From Bacteroidales bacterium (GTDB taxonomy: Bacteria; Bacteroidota; Bacteroidia; Bacteroidales; UBA932), in assembly GCA_022508605.1 (NCBI GenBank), contig JAFLUX010000004.1, forward strand, positions 1 through 64,000: DNA of 64,000 bases. Direction: 5' to 3'. The position numbers and the translations under genes are program-made. The notes below the pieces were generated by a model, which was not told the DNA's origin, searched no databases, and saw only the letters and a program-made list of their open reading frames with translations. Shown here piece by piece: positions 39,786 to 48,851 of this stretch; the first letter of the stretch is position 1; each line of letters begins with the position of its first letter.

Positions 39786-40028
39786 TTAGCCAATCTTTTC
39801 GGCAACCTTGTCGATAGCGTCCTTGACGGTGCTTATCGTGCTGGTTTCCTCATCTGGAATCCTGATGCCGAACACCTTCTCGAACTCCATGAGGAGTTCC
39901 ACGGTGTCGAGAGAATCGGCGCCGAGGTCATTGGTGAAATTGGCGTCCTCGGTAACCTCTGAAGGCTCGACACCGAGTTTGTCAACGATAATGCCCTTTA
40001 CTTTTTCTACGATTTCTACGCGTTCCAT
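39786..40028 (-). CDS. acpP: Acyl carrier protein
   Basis: The start at 40028 gives an 80-residue acidic protein, the normal ACP size. [26 protein letters not shown] is the hallmark region, with Ser39 as the phosphopantetheine attachment site. It carries growing fatty acyl chains for membrane lipid synthesis. A consensus promoter lies about 45 nt upstream, partly inside the uvrC 3' end, and the gene ends at the bidirectional terminator, so it appears monocistronic. The usual fabF partner is not adjacent. Confidence 0.97.
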   Translation of the reverse strand: MERVEIVEKVKGIIVDKLGVEPSEVTEDANFTNDLGADSLDTVELLMEFEKVFGIRIPDEETSTISTVKDAIDKVAEKIG

Positions 40029-40073
40029 AAAATATTGGTTTAATAAATTAGTACTTCCGTTTAACGCAGTGCG

Positions 40074-40104
40074 CAAAGGTATGTATAATTATTCAGATAT
40101 ACAA
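40074..40104 (-). promoter_or_regulatory. Promoter of acpP
   Basis: On the minus strand TTG (40104-40102), 20 nt, TACCTTTG (40081-40074) is a full consensus match. The -33 element lies in the last codons of uvrC. The predicted leader is about 40 nt. Confidence 0.75.
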
Positions 40105-41891
40105 GATTCTCTGCTTTCAATTATGGTTTTCGCGAGCTTAACTCCCACAAGGGCAGCCACTTCCTCTTCCGGCGCCGCCATTATCCTGGCAAGGGAACCG
40201 AAGTGCAGCATAAGTCTTTCCTCCGTCTTTGGCCCGACTCCCGGGATGTCTCTGAGCGCGCTGTGCAGGGCGGCCTTGCTGCGCAGGGAACGGTGGAACG
40301 TGATGCCGAAGCGGTGGGCTTCGTCGCGTATCTGCTGCAGCACTTTCAGAGCCTTTGAGTTACGGTCGAGGAACAGCGGGTACGGGTCGCCCGTCCGTAT
40401 CACTTCCTCCAACCTTTTGGCAAGGCCCACGACGAATATTCTTTTCTGCAGTCCCAGTTCGCATATGGCCTGCCATGCGAAGTTCAGTTGTCCCGCTCCG
40501 CCGTCGATTACGACGAGCTGCGGCAGGTCGTCGGGATTTTCTTCGAGCATGCGGGAGTAGCGGCGGTTCACCACCTCCTTCATGGATGCGTAGTCGTTGG
40601 CACCTATGACAGTCTTGATTTTGAATTTCCTGTATTCTTTCTTGGACGGCGCGGCGTCGCGGAACACCACGCAGGATGCCACTGGATTGGTGCCCTGGAG
40701 GTTGGAGTTGTCGAAACATTCGATATGGCGCGGGAGTTCCTTCATGCCCAGCGCCTTGCCGAGCTCGCGCACCACCTCGCCGCGGTATTCGTCCGGGTTG
40801 CTGTGCTCGCGCTGTTTCAGCGAGTTGAAGTGAAACTCCTTGGCGTTTTTCGCGCTCAGCTCCAGCAGTGCGAGCTTGTCGCCCCTGGCCGGTATGTGGA
40901 AATTCACGCCGTCTATCTCCACGTCGGGCAAGAATGGCACTATGACCTCTTTCGACAGCTCTCCGAACTTTTGCTCTATCTCCGCCACGAAGCTGCTCAG
41001 CACCGATGACTGTTCTTCCTCTATCTGCATGCGGAACCCTAAGTTGAGACTGCGCACTATGGCCCCTCCGCGCACCCGCATGAAGTTGCCGTAGGCGTCG
41101 AAACCGTCGAATACGACGGAGAACACATCCAGGTCCCTGTCGCGTTCGGAGCTGATGACGGACTTGGCATAATGGCGCTGCAGGGACTCCATGCGCTGTT
41201 TGCACAGCTGCGCGCCCTCGAAATCGAGCCGTTCCGACGCCTCGAACATGGCGGTCCTGTATTTCGAGATGATTTCGCTGGCCCCGCCTTTCAGCAGGTG
41301 CACTATTTCCGCAATCCAGCCGTTATACTCTTCGGTGGAAACGGCGCCCGTGCAGCATCCGCGGCAGCGGCCTATGTGGTAGTCGAGGCAGGGACGCACC
41401 TTGCCCCGCAGTATGGTGTCGGAGTCTATGCGCAGACGGCAGCTTCGGAGCGGCCAGTTTCCGCTGAAAAATTCGAGGAGGCTGCGTGCGTGGAACACGG
41501 AACTGTAGGGCCCGAAATAGCGGGACCCGTCCTGCACCACGCGGCGTGTAAGGAACACCCTCGGGTACGGCTCGGCCGTGACGCATATCCACGGATAGGT
41601 CTTGGAATCTTTCAGGAGTATGTTGTATCGGGGCTTGTACTCCTTTATCTGATTGTTCTCGAGCAGCAGGGCATCGGCCTCGGATGCGACGACCGAGTAC
41701 TGGACATCGGCAATCTTGCCGACGAGCACGCGGGTCTTGGCGTTGAGGCGTTCCGGCTCCACGAAATACTGGTGCACGCGTTTGAAAAGGTCCTTGGCCT
41801 TGCCCACGTAGATGACGGTCCCCTTGTCATCGTAGTAGCGGTAGACTCCGGGGCTGTGCGGCAGCAGTTCTATCTTTTCCCTTACGGTCAC
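40089..41891 (-). CDS. uvrC: Excinuclease ABC subunit C
   Basis: The 600-residue protein has the GIY-YIG nuclease domain at the N-terminus (HSPGVYRYYDDKGTVIYVGKAKDLFKRVHQYF), a Cys-rich segment (CRLRIDSDTILRGKVRPCLDYHIGRCRGCC), the UvrB-binding UVR helix (LDFEGAQLCKQRMESL), the RNase H-like endonuclease core (HIECFDNSNLQGTNPVASCVVF) and helix-hairpin-helix motifs (DIPGVGPKTEERLMLHFGSL) at the end. It makes the two incisions of nucleotide excision repair with UvrB. It begins 12 nt after the MsrA fusion gene and is probably cotranscribed with it. Confidence 0.97.
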   Translation of the reverse strand: MTVREKIELLPHSPGVYRYYDDKGTVIYVGKAKDLFKRVHQYFVEPERLNAKTRVLVGKIADVQYSVVASEADALLLENNQIKEYKPRYNILLKDSKTYPWICVTAEPYPRVFLTRRVVQDGSRYFGPYSSVFHARSLLEFFSGNWPLRSCRLRIDSDTILRGKVRPCLDYHIGRCRGCCTGAVSTEEYNGWIAEIVHLLKGGASEIISKYRTAMFEASERLDFEGAQLCKQRMESLQRHYAKSVISSERDRDLDVFSVVFDGFDAYGNFMRVRGGAIVRSLNLGFRMQIEEEQSSVLSSFVAEIEQKFGELSKEVIVPFLPDVEIDGVNFHIPARGDKLALLELSAKNAKEFHFNSLKQREHSNPDEYRGEVVRELGKALGMKELPRHIECFDNSNLQGTNPVASCVVFRDAAPSKKEYRKFKIKTVIGANDYASMKEVVNRRYSRMLEENPDDLPQLVVIDGGAGQLNFAWQAICELGLQKRIFVVGLAKRLEEVIRTGDPYPLFLDRNSKALKVLQQIRDEAHRFGITFHRSLRSKAALHSALRDIPGVGPKTEERLMLHFGSLARIMAAPEEEVAALVGVKLAKTIIESRESCISE

Positions 41892-41903
41892 TTCGCGTAT
41901 TCC

Positions 41904-42809
41904 TCAGACTAATTCGGCAATCATCTCCAGCCAGACGGCATCCGTGTTGTCGAAGGTGCCGGCCGATGTGCTGTCTATGTCGAGTACCGCCTGCACGGCC
42001 CCGTCCCTTATCAGCGGCACGACTATCTCGGAACGCGATTCGCTGCTGCATGCTATGTGCCCGGGGAACTCCTCCACGTCGGGCACGACTATGGTGCGGC
42101 GCTCTTTCCATGCCGTTCCGCACACTCCGCGGCCGAAAGCTATGCGGAAGCATGCCGGAGGGCCCTGGAACGGCCCGAGGACGAGCTGCCCGTCAATCAC
42201 GCGGTAAAAACCCGTCCAGAAAAACTTCATCGCCGAGGCAATCATCGCGGCCGCCTGGGCCTGCCGCGCCACGGGGTCACTCTCGTCGCCGAGGGCAAGG
42301 GCCAAGTCCTGCCACAAGCGCAGATAGCGGAAGGCTTTCAGCGGCACATGGCAATACCCGCCGGGGTTCTTGTCAAGATAGTCCCTGTGCCGTTCTTCCG
42401 CCGGCCAAAAGGAGCGCAGCGGCGCCAGTTCCGTGGCAATGGGAGTCGAAAAGCGCTCCTGCACTGCCCTGAAACATGATTCTATCACCGGCCTTTCGCT
42501 TTCGTCTCCGTAGTACACTCCGCTGCGGTAACGTGTCCCCTCGTCGTGCCCCTGGCGGTTTTGGGCCAGCGGGTCTATCAGCGCGAAGAACAATTTCACG
42601 AGGGTCGCCAGATTCACCCTTTGCGGGTCATAGCTCACCTGCACTGTCTCGGCGTGTCCGGTGGAGTCGGTGTAGACCTGCTCGTAAGAAGGAGACTCCG
42701 TGTCTCCGTTGGCATAGCCCGGAACGGTGCGGAGCACCCCGTCCACACCCTTGAAAAAATGCTCGACGCCCCAGAAACAGCCTCCGGCAAACCAAATCGT
42801 CTTTTCCAT
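41904..42809 (-). CDS. MsrA fused to free-methionine-(R)-sulfoxide reductase (GAF)
   Basis: The 301-residue protein joins two methionine sulfoxide reductases. Residues 1 to about 170 are MsrA: the catalytic motif GGCFWG has its nucleophile at C11, followed by GYANGDTESPSYEQVYTDSTGHAETVQVSYDP and RYRSGVYY. Residues about 180-301 are a GAF domain of the fRMsr (MsrC) type: GPPACFRIAFGRGVCGTAW ... FPGHIACSSESRSEIVVPL. Its cysteines C220, C230 and C254 keep the 10- and 24-residue spacing of the E. coli enzyme (C84, C94, C118). One protein could thus repair the S-form in proteins and the R-form of free methionine. It precedes uvrC by 12 nt. Confidence 0.9.
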   Translation of the reverse strand: MEKTIWFAGGCFWGVEHFFKGVDGVLRTVPGYANGDTESPSYEQVYTDSTGHAETVQVSYDPQRVNLATLVKLFFALIDPLAQNRQGHDEGTRYRSGVYYGDESERPVIESCFRAVQERFSTPIATELAPLRSFWPAEERHRDYLDKNPGGYCHVPLKAFRYLRLWQDLALALGDESDPVARQAQAAAMIASAMKFFWTGFYRVIDGQLVLGPFQGPPACFRIAFGRGVCGTAWKERRTIVVPDVEEFPGHIACSSESRSEIVVPLIRDGAVQAVLDIDSTSAGTFDNTDAVWLEMIAELV

Positions 42810-42843
42810 AATGCTCGCTTGAAAGTGTAAACTTAGTAAATTT

Positions 42844-42873
42844 TTGTCAAAATCAGTGGAATTATTATATTAG
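42844..42873 (+). promoter_or_regulatory. Promoter of the GH3-HAD pair
   Basis: TTG (42844-42846), 19 nt, TATATTAG (42866-42873; one mismatch to TAnnTTTG). The predicted start is about 15 nt before the GH3 ATG. No equally good element was found for the divergent MsrA fusion gene. Confidence 0.45.
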
Positions 42874-42893
42874 CGGGGTAAAACTAAAACCGA

Positions 42894-44585
42894 ATGAGCC
42901 TTAAAAGCCAGTTAGTTGCCAACACTCTGGTTGGCATAGCGGGGAGCTTGGAAATGTCGCGCCTGAACCGTGCGCTCAGACATCCCCGCATCGCAAGTGC
43001 AGACACACTCAGGACTATTCTCAGATATGCGCAGAACACGGCGTACGGGAAGGAGCACGGGTTTTCGGAGATTCTTAAGGCAAGAAACGACACCGAACTC
43101 TTCCGCCTTTACCGAGCGCACGTCCCAGTCAATGATTACGAGGCCCTTCGCCCGTGGGTGGAGCGTCACAAAAAGGGAGAATCCAGCGTCCTCATCCCGG
43201 GGAAGCCTGTGATGTACGCCACGACGTCGGGCACGACGTCGGAACCGAAATGGATACCTATTTCTGCGGAGTATCTGCGCAACGTCTACGGGAAGATGAC
43301 GAGGGTGTGGCTCTACAATTTCATAAAATACCGGCCGAAGGTGTTCAGCGGGTCCATCCTGACCATAGTGGGAAAGGTCGTCGAGGGATATGCGGAGGAC
43401 GGGACCATGTACGGCTCCGTTTCCGGCGTCACGAGGATAGACGCCCCGTCCTTCATAAAGAAACTGTATTCCAATCCTACCTGCGTCTATTCCATATCTG
43501 ACTACACGGCACGCTATTATGTGCTCATGCGCCTTGCCGTAGAGCAGGACATCACGCTGTTCATAACCCCCAATCCCTCCACAGTGGTCGAGATGATGGC
43601 CAATGCGGAGCAGTATTTCGACGACTACATATCCGACATAGAGGCCGGCACCGTGTCGTCCAAATTCGCCATAGAGCCGGAGATACTGCGGGAGTTGTAC
43701 GGCAGCCTGAAACCCAATCCGGAAAGGGCGCGGGAACTGCGTGCCCTCAAGGAACGCCACGGCACGCCGCTGCCCCGGCATTACTGGCCGAACCTCCAGA
43801 TACTCAGCACCTGGAAATGTGGAAACACGGCCATATACATCGACAAGATGGAGGGCATGTTCCCGGAGGGCACTTTCCACCAGGAGCTGGGATATTTCAG
43901 TTCAGAGTGCCGTTTCGGGCTTACTCTCGACGAATCCATCAACACCTCGCTTTTCCCGCATTTCCATTTCTACGAGTTTGTCGAGGAGAGCGAGCTGGAA
44001 TCCGAGAATCCGAAATTCCTCACTGTGGACGAATTGGAGGAGGGGCGCAGGTACTGTCCTTTCGTGACCACTTTTTCTGGCCTGTACCGCTACAACATGA
44101 ACGACCTCGTGGAAGCCGGCCCGAAACGGCTGGGAACCCCCACGGTACACATGTGTCAGAAAGTCAACGGAATAGTGTCCATAACAGGAGAGAAGCTGCA
44201 CGAAAGCCAGTTCATAGATGCAGTGGAACAGGCCGAAAAGCAGACGGGGCTGAAGACCCGTTTCTTCGTGGGCTTCGCCGACCTCAAGCTGCTCGGATAC
44301 CGTTTCTACTATGAATTCATCAACAAGAACGTGACCCAGGAGCAGATGGAGCATTTCAACAATCTGGTGGACGAGAACCTGAAAAAGCGCAATATAGAGT
44401 ATGAAAGCAAGAGGGCCTCGATGCGCCTGCGCGAGCCGCTGCCCTACAGGCTCGTGGCGCACTCTTTCCGGCGCTTCAAAATGGAATGCCTGAAGGAGGG
44501 CTTCAGGGACGGGCAGTTCAAGATGCTGCTGCTGCTCCAGGATGAGTACCGTCACGCCAAATTCAAAAAGCTCATAGAAAAATAA
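42894..44585 (+). CDS. GH3-family acyl-adenylate-forming enzyme
   Basis: The 563-residue protein aligns by eye to the GH3 family (plant GH3 enzymes link amino acids to auxin or jasmonate through an acyl-adenylate). The nucleotide-binding loop is YATTSGTTSEPKWIP (about 106-120); later landmarks are ILSTWKCGNTAIYIDKMEG, FHQELGYFSSECRFGL and TTFSGLYRYNMNDLVEAG (ATP and acyl contacts), and a C-terminal domain with GEKLHESQFIDAVEQAEKQTG. The bacterial function and substrates are unknown. It is cytosolic. It is translationally coupled (TAATG) to a HAD phosphatase gene, suggesting a linked metabolic step. Confidence 0.9.
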   Translation: MSLKSQLVANTLVGIAGSLEMSRLNRALRHPRIASADTLRTILRYAQNTAYGKEHGFSEILKARNDTELFRLYRAHVPVNDYEALRPWVERHKKGESSVLIPGKPVMYATTSGTTSEPKWIPISAEYLRNVYGKMTRVWLYNFIKYRPKVFSGSILTIVGKVVEGYAEDGTMYGSVSGVTRIDAPSFIKKLYSNPTCVYSISDYTARYYVLMRLAVEQDITLFITPNPSTVVEMMANAEQYFDDYISDIEAGTVSSKFAIEPEILRELYGSLKPNPERARELRALKERHGTPLPRHYWPNLQILSTWKCGNTAIYIDKMEGMFPEGTFHQELGYFSSECRFGLTLDESINTSLFPHFHFYEFVEESELESENPKFLTVDELEEGRRYCPFVTTFSGLYRYNMNDLVEAGPKRLGTPTVHMCQKVNGIVSITGEKLHESQFIDAVEQAEKQTGLKTRFFVGFADLKLLGYRFYYEFINKNVTQEQMEHFNNLVDENLKKRNIEYESKRASMRLREPLPYRLVAHSFRRFKMECLKEGFRDGQFKMLLLLQDEYRHAKFKKLIEK

Positions 44586-45187
44586 TGCACCGTGCGGTGA
44601 TATTCGACTTGGACGGGACGCTGTATGACAAGCGCTTCCTTCCTGTGCGCATGCTACTCCGCGACCTGCGCCATATATGGTGGATGCGAGCCGAGAGGCT
44701 TGCCCGCCGGGAACTGATGGGCCGGGACTTCGGCAATGCGGAGTCTTTTTTCGCCGCTTTTTTCGCCGCTGTACGAAAGCACATCCCTTCGGCCCCTTCT
44801 GAAAAGAAGATAAGCGAGTGGTACACGGAAACCTACATGCCGCTCATGGCGGAGCGGATTCGCAGCGGCTGCAAACTGTATCCGTGGGTCAGGGTGCGTT
44901 TTGCCGAACTGCGGGAGCAGGGGATAAGGACGGCTGTGTTTTCGGACTACGGCTTCGTCGCGGAAAAGCTCTCCGCCCTCGGCTTCGACGCCTCTTGGGC
45001 GGACCTGATAACCGACGCCCCGTCCATGGGCGGACTGAAACCTTCGGGGGCTTCTTTTCTGAGAGTGGCGGAAAAGCTCGGCGTGATGCCGTCGGAATGT
45101 CTTGTCGTGGGCGACAGGGAAGATACGGACGGGGCCGGGGCAAGGAATGCCGGCATGGAGTTCCGGCTTATTCGTCCGCGGGGATAG
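44585..45187 (+). CDS. HAD-superfamily hydrolase
   Basis: The 200-residue protein carries all four HAD motifs: AVIFDLDGTLYDK (nucleophile D9), TAVFSDYGF (Ser of motif II), GGLKPSGASF (Lys of motif III) and VVGDREDTDGAGARNAGM (acidic motif IV). A helical cap lies between motifs I and II. It is probably a phosphatase of the phosphoglycolate phosphatase-like group; substrate unknown. The ATG overlaps the GH3 stop by one base. Its 3' end overlaps the convergent acyltransferase gene by 20 bp. Confidence 0.88.
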   Translation: MHRAVIFDLDGTLYDKRFLPVRMLLRDLRHIWWMRAERLARRELMGRDFGNAESFFAAFFAAVRKHIPSAPSEKKISEWYTETYMPLMAERIRSGCKLYPWVRVRFAELREQGIRTAVFSDYGFVAEKLSALGFDASWADLITDAPSMGGLKPSGASFLRVAEKLGVMPSECLVVGDREDTDGAGARNAGMEFRLIRPRG

Positions 45188-46013
45188 CAGGCCAGGGATT
45201 TTCCACTATTCCGGCCATTTCTTCCATGCGCCTGTGGGTTTCCTCCCGCACCCTGTCTATTTCAGTCTTGCGCGGGTTGTTCCTGTCGAATCCCACGGGC
45301 TTGCCTATGTGTATGGTGACGCAGGGGGTCTTGGCGGGGCCGAAAAGGCGGTACAGGCCGCGTCTTTTCCTGTAGGTGAGCACGAGGGGCAGCACCGGAC
45401 AGCCGAGCCGCCATGCTATTGTGAAAGCCCCTCTGCGGAACGGTCTTATCGGCTGATACCAGTTCCATCTGACGGCTTCGGGGAACACCAATATGCTGTC
45501 GCCCTTGCCGTGAAAATAGTCTATGGCCTCGTTGAACGGCCTCACCCCGGAGCTTTCCTCGGGCACCGGAATGCCTCCCATGCCGCGCAGGAAGTATCCG
45601 AGTCCGCCGTTGAAATGCTTGGCGAACATGGGTATGCGTATCCTGCGCCACGGGCGCACGGCCTGGTTGACTGCGAGGGCGTCGAATACGTAAACGTGGT
45701 TGCAGACCATCACGATGCCTTTTTCAAGCTCGTCCCCCAGCAGGGCGAGATTCTCCCGACCCTGTATCCGGAGTCCGAAATGAAGGCGGTTTATCGGGGC
45801 CGCCAGCAGCCACTTCACGAAGAAGGAGATTGCCTGATTGAGCCTGTAGCCGAAGGACCTGTCCACATAGGGGTATGAGTCGTCGAACTGATACTTCCCT
45901 TCTGAGGAATTCTCCTGCTTCACCTTCAGCAAGCGCTGGAAGGGGTCGTCGGGATACTGCATTCCGGTGTCCGGGACATGCACTCCGGGCTTGTTCACGG
46001 CTCTGTGCATCAT
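45168..46013 (-). CDS. PlsC-like lysophospholipid acyltransferase
   Basis: From the ATG at 46013, overlapping the AsnC gene stop as ATGA, the protein has 281 residues. VMVCNHVYVFDALAVN contains the NHxxxxD catalytic motif and ILVFPEAVRWNW the substrate-binding FPE motif of 1-acylglycerol-3-phosphate acyltransferases; a hydrophobic segment precedes them (ISFFVKWLLAAPINRL). It likely adds an acyl chain to lysophosphatidic acid or a related lipid at the inner membrane. The N-terminal 60 residues are extra compared with E. coli PlsC. Confidence 0.85.
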   Translation of the reverse strand: MMHRAVNKPGVHVPDTGMQYPDDPFQRLLKVKQENSSEGKYQFDDSYPYVDRSFGYRLNQAISFFVKWLLAAPINRLHFGLRIQGRENLALLGDELEKGIVMVCNHVYVFDALAVNQAVRPWRRIRIPMFAKHFNGGLGYFLRGMGGIPVPEESSGVRPFNEAIDYFHGKGDSILVFPEAVRWNWYQPIRPFRRGAFTIAWRLGCPVLPLVLTYRKRRGLYRLFGPAKTPCVTIHIGKPVGFDRNNPRKTEIDRVREETHRRMEEMAGIVENPWPAIPADE

Positions 46014-46513
46014 GATTTCTCGTCTATGTTGCGGAATGTTGTGCTCGTGAAGTTCTTTACCCACACCTGGCGCTCGAATGCCTGGTCCAAAGACAGCATG
46101 GTGTCCGTGGACTGCACGTAGGGAATGCGCTGTATGGTGTTGAGGATGGTCTCCATGAGGTGGTCGTTGTCTATGCAGTACACCTTCAGGAGAAGGGCGC
46201 AGCGGCCCGTCACGAAATGGCACTCCACAATCTCAGGAATGTGCCGCAGGGCCTCCGTGACTTCGTGATACTTGTTGTCCTCCGACAATGATATGTTGAT
46301 GAAAGCGCACACGTTGAGTCCGAGCGTGCTGGGCTTAACCCTCATCTGGGAACCGGTGATAACCCCGGCCTCCTCCAGCTTCTTGACTCTCTGATGCACC
46401 GCCGCCCCTGAAATCCCGCATTCGCGGGCTATTTCCAGGAACGGCATCCTGGCATTGTTGATAAGAAAGAACAGAATCTTGCGGTCGGTTTCGTCCAATC
46501 GATAATTTCCCAT
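46010..46513 (-). CDS. Lrp/AsnC-family transcriptional regulator
   Basis: The 167-residue protein has an N-terminal winged helix-turn-helix (LDETDRKILFFLINNARMPFLEIARECGISGAAVHQRVKKLEEAGVI, about 6-53) and a C-terminal RAM domain (about 65-150; LNVCAFINISLSED ... VECHFVTGRCALLLKVYC) for ligand binding and oligomerisation. It should control amino-acid-related or stress genes, possibly its own operon. It lies 15 nt after topA and overlaps the acyltransferase gene by 4 nt. Confidence 0.93.
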   Translation of the reverse strand: MGNYRLDETDRKILFFLINNARMPFLEIARECGISGAAVHQRVKKLEEAGVITGSQMRVKPSTLGLNVCAFINISLSEDNKYHEVTEALRHIPEIVECHFVTGRCALLLKVYCIDNDHLMETILNTIQRIPYVQSTDTMLSLDQAFERQVWVKNFTSTTFRNIDEKS

Positions 46514-46528
46514 AGGTGATATTTTGTT

Positions 46529-48832
46529 TTATTTTGTGCTGCGCCTGCTTCTGCGGGCCGACGGGCTGGAGCCGGATATTATTTCCCTGCATTTCTCCTC
46601 GGTCAATTCCGCCGCGCTGATAGTTTTCGGTATTCGGTAGTTTTTGCCGTCGAACTTGATGTACGGGCCGTAGCGTCCGTTTATCACGCTGATGTCCCCG
46701 AACTCGCACAGAGGCTCTGAGCCGGCCTCCCTGCGCTTTCTGTCAGCCTCTATCAGGCTGCCGCACTCCTCTATGGTAATCTTCATCGGATCTTTCCCGC
46801 GGGGCAGGGATATGTTCCTGTCGCCCCATTTCAGGTACGGGCCGAAGCGCCCCTTGGTCACTACCACGGGCACCCCTTCGTATTCGCCGGCGGTGCGGGG
46901 CAGGTTGAACAGTTTTACGGCTTCTTCCAGGGTGAGCGTCTCTATAATCTGCCCCTTTCCGAGGCTTGCCGACTGGCGGTGTTCCCCCTCGCCCTTCTGC
47001 ACATACGAGCCGAACTGCCCCAGCCGGGCGGTAATCATGAGTCCGTCGGAGGGGTCTATTCCGATTTCCCTTTCCAGATGGCTGTACTGGCGCTTGTTTA
47101 TGGCCGCGTCGACCCTCGCGTGGAAAGGTGCGTAGAAATCGGAAATCACGGTGTTCCATTGCTTCTTTCCGCTGGCCACCTGGTCGAAATCCTTCTCCAC
47201 GTTGGCGGTGAAGTCGTAGTCCATGATGTCGGAGAAGTCGCCCGTAAGATAGTCGGTCACGAGTATCCCCACATCCGTCGGTATGAGCTTGCCCCTTTCG
47301 GCGCCTATTGTGTCGGTGCGCTGCTTTTCGCTTATCTCGCGCCCTTTGAGCGTGAGGTCGCATACCTTGACCGCGCTTCCCTCCTTGTCGCCCTTGGTGA
47401 TATATCCGCGGGCATTCGTAAGGGTGCTTATAGTGGGCGCGTATGTGGACGGGCGCCCTATTCCCAGCTCCTCCATCTTCTTTATGAGCGTCTGTTCGGA
47501 GTAGCGGAACGGGGCCTGGGTGTGCTTGCAGTCGGCGTTCACCTGCTTTACCGTGAGCTCCCGGCCGGCATCTACGCGCGGCAGCACCACTTCCTCTCCG
47601 CCCGTGGCGTCCTCATCGTCGGAGCCTTCCCGGTAGAGCTTCAGGAAGCCGTCGAAAAGCATCTGTAGGGACTGTATGGAGTATTTCTCTCCGCGCTTGT
47701 CTATGTCCACCCCTATGGAGGTGTTGAGGACCCTGGCCTCGGACATCTGCGATGCCACGGTACGCTTCCAGATGAGCTGGTAGAGCTTCTGTTCCTGCTG
47801 GGTGCCTTCTATGTCCGTGTTCGATATGAATGTGGGGCGTATGGCTTCGTGCGCCTCCTGCGCCCCCTTGGACTTCGTGCGGTACTGGCGCGGACGCGAA
47901 TATTCGGGACCGAAATTGTCGAGGATAAATTCTTTGGCGGTGTTTACGGCAAGGCTCGACAGATTGGTGGAGTCCGTACGCATGTAGGTTATCAGTCCGC
48001 GTTCGTACAGCGACTGGGCTATGCGCATCGTAACTCCCACCGGCAGGTGAAGTTTGCGTGCCGCCTCCTGCTGGAGCGTGGAGGTGGTGAACGGTGCGGG
48101 CGGCATGCGCGTGCCCTCCTTGCTCTCCACCGACCCTACCGTGTAGCGCGCCCCGATGCAGTCCTGAAGGAAGCTGCGGGCCTCCTCCTTGTTGCCGAAA
48201 CGCTTGTCCAACTGGCCTTTTACCGCTATCCCGTCTATCTCGAACAGGGCCTCCACGCGGTAATAGGGCGCCGGGGTGAATGCGCTTATCTCTCTTTCGC
48301 GGTCCACGACGAGGCGGAGGACCACCGACTGCACGCGGCCTGCGGAAAGTCCGCGCTGAATCTTTCTCCAGAGTATGGGGGAAAGCTCGAAGCCCACGAG
48401 CCTGTCGAGTACGCGGCGGGCCTGCTGGGCGTTTACGAGGTCCATGTCCAGGGATCGCGGGTTTTTCACGGCATGGAGTATGGCGTCTTTCGTGATTTCG
48501 TGGAAAACTATGCGGCGGGTCTTTTCAGGTTCGAGTCCGAGCGTTTCGGAAAGATGCCACGAAATGGCTTCTCCCTCGCGGTCCTCATCGGAAGCGAGCC
48601 AGACGACGGACGCCTCGGAAGCGAGCTTCTTCAGTTCGCTCACCACCCGCTTCTTGTCGGCAGGAACTATGTATTCCGGCTTGAATCCGTCCTTTATATC
48701 TATGCTCAGGCTTTTGTCCTGGAGGTCTCTTATGTGTCCGAAACTGGATTTCACTATAAATCCGCTCCCGAGATATTTCTGAATCGTCTTCGCCTTTGCC
48801 GGCGACTCTACTATCACTAAATTCGCTTCCAT
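46529..48832 (-). CDS. topA: DNA topoisomerase I
   Basis: The 767-residue protein starts with the Toprim domain (NLVIVESPAKAKTIQKYLGSGFIVKSSFGHIRDL; acidic cluster in WLASDEDREGEAISWHL). The active-site tyrosine is Y282 in ERGLITYMRTDSTNLS. The C-terminal third has repeats of the type GRFGPYLKWGDRNISLP found in bacteria that lack classic zinc fingers, and a basic tail (SARRSRRSTK). It relaxes negative supercoils. The -7 box of its promoter is at 48852-48859; PBP1A is transcribed away from the same 74-nt gap. Confidence 0.97.
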   Translation of the reverse strand: MEANLVIVESPAKAKTIQKYLGSGFIVKSSFGHIRDLQDKSLSIDIKDGFKPEYIVPADKKRVVSELKKLASEASVVWLASDEDREGEAISWHLSETLGLEPEKTRRIVFHEITKDAILHAVKNPRSLDMDLVNAQQARRVLDRLVGFELSPILWRKIQRGLSAGRVQSVVLRLVVDREREISAFTPAPYYRVEALFEIDGIAVKGQLDKRFGNKEEARSFLQDCIGARYTVGSVESKEGTRMPPAPFTTSTLQQEAARKLHLPVGVTMRIAQSLYERGLITYMRTDSTNLSSLAVNTAKEFILDNFGPEYSRPRQYRTKSKGAQEAHEAIRPTFISNTDIEGTQQEQKLYQLIWKRTVASQMSEARVLNTSIGVDIDKRGEKYSIQSLQMLFDGFLKLYREGSDDEDATGGEEVVLPRVDAGRELTVKQVNADCKHTQAPFRYSEQTLIKKMEELGIGRPSTYAPTISTLTNARGYITKGDKEGSAVKVCDLTLKGREISEKQRTDTIGAERGKLIPTDVGILVTDYLTGDFSDIMDYDFTANVEKDFDQVASGKKQWNTVISDFYAPFHARVDAAINKRQYSHLEREIGIDPSDGLMITARLGQFGSYVQKGEGEHRQSASLGKGQIIETLTLEEAVKLFNLPRTAGEYEGVPVVVTKGRFGPYLKWGDRNISLPRGKDPMKITIEECGSLIEADRKRREAGSEPLCEFGDISVINGRYGPYIKFDGKNYRIPKTISAAELTEEKCREIISGSSPSARRSRRSTK

Positions 48833-48851
48833 TTTTTGTCAATATCGGCCA

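Noticed and set aside
41904-42809. MsrA-MsrB fusion
   Set aside because: The C-terminal domain has the fRMsr GAF cysteine pattern, not the MsrB zinc and RCxN motifs.
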